A stretch of DNA of 64,000 nucleotides from Megalopta genalis (Eukaryota; Arthropoda; Insecta; Hymenoptera; Halictidae): assembly GCF_051020955.1 (NCBI RefSeq), contig NC_135019.1, positions 23,999,375 to 24,063,374 on the forward strand. The letters are read 5' to 3'. Made by a program: the position numbers and the translations under genes. The notes under the pieces were generated by a model that was given only the letters and a program-made list of their open reading frames with translations, had not been told where the DNA came from and searched no databases. This document shows positions 59,181-64,000 of this stretch, in pieces. Within the stretch, counting starts at the first letter, position 1; the number at the start of each line of letters is the position of its first letter.

Positions 59181-60469
59181 AATTTTTTAACACGAAACTC
59201 GAAGATCGTGTTTCCGATTGTATATAAACAAATTGGATTGGATTTTTAAAGAAGCGTTAAGAGAACGTTTGAAAGGAGTCGGGAACGATTGTTGTACATG
59301 TAGGAACAATGATGTTTTTAAAAAGGAATATGATAATTTTCTTGAATTTGATGCAACTAGGATATTTTTTTTTCTTTTTTTTTTTTATTGCAACGAATTA
59401 GCGTTCTCTTTTTGAAGGATTTGGTTCTGAGAATTTTTAAATTAGTAAGACGGTTTGACAATTGTAATTTGATTTAGATAGTCGTATCATTCATATTCGA
59501 ATGGATTTGTTATAATCAAACTGTTGAACTCCATGCAAATTTAAAATTGAAGGAATAGAGACCAAACAAAAATTTGTTCTTTCGACTAATAATCTCATTA
59601 GGTTGAAAATAATATTCTTTTAAACTTTTTCTAAAAAAAAATGTTTCGCACTTCGTCTACCGATTTTTTTTTCATAAATCTAGTTGTAACAAATACTTGT
59701 AACATTAGTTCCAATTATATTGATCGTTAACAATAAAATTTAATTTACCTGATACAAAATAACAGACACATTGTTCTCCCACATTTGAAGTTTGTCAGTA
59801 TAAAACTAACAATAGGTAGGAACAATAATTTTTGAATTGCAGACGCGTGATATTAATTTTCGCAAGATACGACGATCTCTAAAATGCATAAGGTTAAATA
59901 TGTTATTCATGGTAACGGACGAAACTGACGTCTACAAATCGGTTGAATATCAGCAGTCACGCGAACTGAGGAAACTGCCGGTTGACAAATAGCGTAAAGG
60001 GAATCTACTAAGAAACATCAAATATTATCTAGCGAAAGGCAGTCGTAAGTTAAAAGAAAAGCTGATTTAAAATGCGTAATGGTTCAGACACACGTGCGTG
60101 TGATAAGAGACGTCTACGTGTGCAAGAATAATTGCATGGCTACAACAAATTGCTGATACCGTTGCCACTTTTACATGAGTTAAACATCAGCATACACAGT
60201 GTTCTGCAAAAAAAAAACACACACACACACACAGGGCGTGTGATTATCTTCCCTTTTATGGAAGTACAGCAAAAAGATTTTCTAACGAGGACTGAAACTC
60301 AGGTTTCTACCCTTAACCTTCGTGATTAATTAAGAACATTTCAAAAAGAGATAAAAGTCAGTTTTCTGTGCAAGCGTTTCACTGTATGCTTTTTGCTCTC
60401 TGAAATGAAATTAAATATTCAATCGCGATCTATGGTATCGCAACATTTATAAGAATCTTACACACACAC
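59181..60469. other. AT-rich, no gene recognised
   Basis: T-run at 59366-59386 and (AC)8 at 60217-60232. No gene. Confidence 0.55.
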
Positions 60470-60492
60470 ACTGTGGATCTTTATGCATTTAT
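60470..60492 (-). repeat. GCATAAA-family repeat, 23-bp piece
   Basis: Identical over 23 bases to 63298-63320. The reverse complement contains ATAAATGCATAAAGATCC, resembling the core of copies at 6560 and 18730. Confidence 0.5.
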
Positions 60493-62044
60493 AGCTCGTT
60501 ATAATTTCATAGTAAAATGTGGGATTCTATGAAGTCGATATAATTGTAGATTATTTTGTCTTTAATGCAGACAGAAAGAATTTATGTATAACTTTTAATT
60601 CCTGTTAATCTGAAACATCTTTATTGAATTTGAATTTTTTCACCATCGTTATCAAACCAACGTTACTTTATAATTTTGTAATATTGTGAAAATTCATACT
60701 TCGTATGAAAAATGAACCTGAAAAATATTTGATTTCCTCCAAAATGGATTCGATCAATGGAGACTATAGTATAATCGTTTGAAATGTCGATTATCTGTGC
60801 CTTTTATAAGCTTTTATGGATTTTCATGCGCTATAAATTCACAAAACTCGACAGCCTATTCACAATTGTTCTATATTCACGGCAGAATTTATTTATGATT
60901 CAAGTCTAATACAAGAAAATCCTATGCGGTATTCAGTTTTCATTCGGGTAGAGGTAAACGTGTACAAAGACACTGGACAAAGACATCCGTAGCGCGACAT
61001 ACAGCCGTAAAAATCAAAGACAATTGAAACAAAATTCTCGATTACACGGTTCCAATGGAAAGCACACAAGCCTCCAGTTTAATCGCAGAATATCGTCGAG
61101 GACGCGCGAGTCCGAGTGTGTCGCGTGTGCGCGAAATCCAAGCGAATAGAGCGCGGTACGACAAACATTGAGGTGAATGAAAATAGAATTAACAAAACTA
61201 ACAAATTCCATTAACGAGGCAGAAACGAACGAATTGATGCAGCTGCCGCGAGAACTGATGAAGCTAACCAGAAATTCGAAATTCGTAAAAAAAAAAAAAA
61301 TGAGAATGATGTATCAGGTTGTGCGCTGTCACATGTTCCGACTGTCATGGACGAGAAATAAAATCGTGCCGTGCGTCGCCACTGCGACAATAATGAAAAC
61401 AAACCAATCTCCTTGTCAGTGCTTCTAAATCTTTCAGCTACGTTTGGAAACAACAGTGAAAACAAATATAACGAGATCAGTATAATGTGTTAAAATGTCT
61501 AAATGATCTAGAAAAAATCTAAATAATTTAGGAACAGAATGATCAAACAATTCAACAGGAGATTAATTTCAAGCGAGTTCTGCGAGCGAATATTAGGAAG
61601 ATCAAATAGCACGTTAGTTTACAACGTAAGACTACTTTACGAAGTAATCTATATAGAAAATAATTGCCAAGGGTTATATAATTGCAATTAATTTATAGAA
61701 ATTTTATAATACTTATATGCAATATAATAATTGACTCGAAATGAAATAATTACATTTGATATATTTTCCTAAAAATCAGATAAGATTAAAAAAAAAAACA
61801 GCTAAAAATACCCTGGGATTTCTGTTCCGACATATTCATCAGATAGTATTTTGCTATTATATAAACTTTTTTTGCGAGAAGTTGCGGTCCATACATATAT
61901 ACAGCCCATATATGCGAAACGATCGCTACAAATTTTCGGGCACTAAGGCAAAATTAATGAAAAAATCTTTCGGACAAATGTTACTCAGTATTCGACTAAT
62001 AATAAATATATATCATATGTTAATGAAGATCTGCATAAAAGTTT
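60493..62044. other. No gene recognised
   Basis: AT-rich except 61060-61440. Frames of 65-99 codons, none with a motif. Confidence 0.5.
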
Positions 62045-62719
62045 TTATCCAATAAAAAATAAAGGTAACAACAATTTTTTTATGAAATCATATAATTTTT
62101 TTATGCAGATCGATGCACTTTTATACTTTCTTTGGCAAAGAAGGTATTTTGATCGAAAATTGATTAGCTTAGAAGTTATGATTTTTGTTCCAAACGCCCA
62201 TATAGGCGCTCCACTATGCATCGGTATCATGCTTCCCATGCTTCCCATTGCCACGCAGAGGAACCGCGCTGATTGATTGCCGCCGAAAAGTTGCAATTTT
62301 TCAGTTTCCGTATCTTTGATGTATCGTCCACGCCAATTCATATGCCATAAGGTGTTACCTTTCACAAGGATGGAATTTATACCTACGCTAACGTAGGATC
62401 CTCGAAGACCTTGGCAACGCTTTGAGTTTCTCTCAGGTCGACCGTCGGTGCCATCGAATTCAGCTGCGATTTTTGGTTGACCCCTCGGAAGTGCCGAGTT
62501 TATGAAACGCCACGTCCATTGAGAAATACGAAAACAGAAAGTTGGACAGGAAATGGTCACCAAATGTGAAATTCTTAACCTCAGAAATAACCTTTTCGTC
62601 ACGTTCGTGTCGTAAACCTCGCCTACAAAGACCCTGCTTGTATCGTTCCCGAGCGACGGACACACAGCGACTTCTCGGTCGGGCCTCCGTTTGTTTCGAC
62701 GATGGCGGCTCTGGTGCAC
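62045..62719 (-). other. 224-codon open frame, unrecognised
   Basis: The longest non-repetitive frame in the window, ATG at 62719 to a stop ending at 62045. The N-terminal 15 residues are very basic (MHQSRHRRNKRRPDREVAV). The middle (about residues 105-175) has more balanced composition, with GSYVSVGINSILVKGNTLWH and KLQLFGGNQSARFLCVAMGS. The last 35 residues come from AT-rich DNA and are Lys/Leu/Ile-rich, as expected if a splice site or chance end lies before them. No domain I can name, no signal peptide, no clear membrane segment. It overlaps shorter frames on both strands. It may be a chance frame in GC-rich DNA or contain a real exon on the minus strand. Confidence 0.2.
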
Positions 62720-63250
62720 GAAATAGTGTCGTCGCCCGATGAATCAGCCGGCCGATGAAAAGCGGGCACCGGTAGCCCGGCGACATAACGTTAATGCGAC
62801 GCGTTCACGCGCGTCGCATAGCGGCGGGCATAGTGTGTTCGCACTTGCCGCATAGCTCTTCTAAGAGCCTCCCGGCTATCATCCAACCTCAGCCGCCTGG
62901 ACACCGGAAATCCCGGCATTCCCGGGTTCCTGCAGACACAGCACTCGACATGTTTCAGCCGATGTTGCTGCGGCTGTCATAGCGGGCTCCTGCGCCGCCA
63001 TCGCCACCGTCGTCGCGCTGACAAAATTATCTGCTCTCGAGTGTTTTCTCGATCCCTTTGTGAACGATCCTTTGGCTGTGCTAACACGCTTCCTGCTGCC
63101 AGTTCCCTGGGAATAATGGAGCGGGAAGGTAATGAGCGGTACACGAGCCAGTGGAAAAACGGTCCTTTCTTGGGGTTAGGGCTTGATCAATGGCTGAAAC
63201 GATTGCTCCTCGCTTGGGGTCTTTGAAAGCGTGGTTTTGGATGTTGCTGG
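62720..63250. other. GC-rich block, possible promoter or untranslated exon
   Basis: The most CpG-rich part of the window, with a perfect 10-bp hairpin: ATGCGACGCG (62794-62803) and CGCGTCGCAT (62810-62819) around a 6-base loop. Short frames only. A promoter or first exon is possible, but I see no supporting core-promoter set. Confidence 0.35.
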
Positions 63251-63297
63251 CAGTATGGGTTTGATAGACAAAGCTGATTGTTGACAGTGATCACTAG

Positions 63298-63320
63298 ACT
63301 GTGGATCTTTATGCATTTAT
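63298..63320 (-). repeat. GCATAAA-family repeat, 23-bp piece
   Basis: Identical to 60470-60492. On the minus strand the sequence preceding it ends TGCCATAAATGC, similar to TATGCCATAAACGC in the copy at 6560. Confidence 0.5.
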
Positions 63321-63394
63321 GGCATTTGCAGAGTTTGAACCATTTTGCGTACAATCATATTTGAGACTTAGTTATTCAAAATAATTAATGTAGA

Positions 63395-63857
63395 TACAGG
63401 GTGACCATCAATGAGTGCCGTTTGAAATAACAGGTAAATTGTTGACATTGTGAAAAAAGAGTCAAATGTATTTTTTATGTTTTTTTCTTTGCGCAGAATG
63501 CGTTAACGCAAGACAACAATTTTTTAACTAAATTTTTCAAGGTGATTCGAAGGTTATTTTAATTCTTTTAAATGGAATGCTGTATTTCTGTTTCGCTATA
63601 ATAAAAAAGCATTTAAAAAAAACGAATTCGAAACTCTATTTATAAGTCACCTTGAAGTGACCTCCTAAGTCGTAAAAATAAATCGTAAAAATACAGCATT
63701 CCATTTAAAATAATTAAAATAAAATTTAAAAATTTTTTTCTCTACGTTAACGTATTCTACGTAAGAGAACGTAAAAAATACAATTGGCGTTATTTTTTCA
63801 TAAAAAATCGTTTACCAGTTATTTTAAACGGCACTTACCGATGAACGCTCCCGTGTA
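63395..63857. mobile_element. 463-bp MITE (TACAGGGTGACC ends)
   Basis: The left arm TACAGGGTGACC, GAGTGCCGTTTGAAATAACA and GGTAAA pairs with the right arm, reverse-complemented TACACGGGAGCG, AAGTGCCGTTTAAAATAACT and GGTAAA. A second matching segment is AATGCGTTAACGCA against (inverted) AATACGTTAACGTA. The interior mirrors again around AATGGAATGCTGTATTTCTG (63571) and CAGCATTCCATTT (63694). Nearly the whole element is palindromic. No coding capacity. Confidence 0.8.
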
Positions 63858-64000
63858 TCGATGAAAATTAGTCAAGAAAAAATATAAATAGGTACCCGGT
63901 TGTTCACATGAGAGTTAAAATGCAAGAAAACGTATAAATTAACGAAGTCTCATAGCATTTTCACATAAAGATCTGCAGTCTAGTGAAGAAAGCAGAATAG
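63858..64000. other. Window edge, nothing recognised
   Basis: Short AT-rich end of the window. Confidence 0.5.

Noticed and set aside
62045..62719. Possible fibroblast-growth-factor-like resemblance (SARFLCVAM)
   Set aside because: One short phrase resembles the family's R/Y-x-L-C-M pattern, but the surrounding core does not follow, so no family was assigned.
1..64000. tRNA genes, CRISPR arrays, bacterial-type operons
   Set aside because: No tRNA B-box with a matching fold, no regularly spaced identical repeats with unique spacers, and no packed bacterial-style coding; the DNA is eukaryotic.
1..64000. Known insect microRNA genes
   Set aside because: I looked by eye for common seeds (let-7, bantam, miR-1, miR-184, miR-276 and others) and found none; this is not an exhaustive search.

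Overview
This looks like a piece of nuclear DNA from an insect, most likely a hymenopteran (an ant or bee is my best guess). The evidence is indirect: AT-rich DNA alternating with GC-richer, CpG-containing blocks, abundant microsatellites, several mariner (D,D34D) and Tc1-like transposon relics, a hAT-type MITE, and many short inverted-repeat elements. No cellular protein-coding gene, exon chain, tRNA or rRNA could be recognised in 64 kb, so the window is an intergenic desert, the inside of a very long intron, or both. The host assignment therefore rests on transposon style only.

Layout. 1-6.6 kb: a perfect 90-bp inverted repeat (314-530), a pogo/Tigger-style MITE (2236-2369) and a nested pair of inverted-repeat elements (4687-5435). 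6.6-11.3 kb: a MITE of a three-copy family, a duplicated ATTCGAATAA-rich repeat and an internally deleted mariner with complete ends (10374-11294). 11.3-18.4 kb: AT-rich desert broken by two GC-rich blocks. 18.4-25.6 kb is the densest transposon cluster: a 236-bp mariner remnant, a 261-bp TIR element whose end was hit by a hAT-like MITE with an 8-bp target duplication, a 519-bp mariner and two pieces of a Tc1-like transposase. 29-30.3 kb: a diverged tandem array of about 60-bp units. 31.4-32.1 kb: a 676-bp foldback element. 33.7-34.1 kb: 65 uninterrupted copies of a GTATTT hexamer. 34.9-35.7 kb: an 810-bp TIR element. 36-39.6 kb: CT/GA microsatellites and another MITE. 46-47.2 kb: two short diverged tandem arrays. 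51.6-56.2 kb: further MITE copies and a second Tc1-like relic. 63.4-63.9 kb: a 463-bp MITE near the right edge.

Functionally, the recognisable genes are dead transposases: two mariner pseudogenes, a mariner C-terminal fragment and three Tc1-like pieces, all with frameshifts, stops or deletions. Many of the remaining repeats are non-autonomous inverted-repeat elements. About 18 GC-richer blocks carry overlapping open frames because stop codons are rare in GC-rich DNA. None showed a domain I recognise. They could be unrecognised exons, promoters, conserved non-coding DNA or simply compositional islands. The strongest candidate for an unrecognised gene or promoter is the GC-rich stretch at 62.0-63.2 kb with a 224-residue minus-strand open frame.
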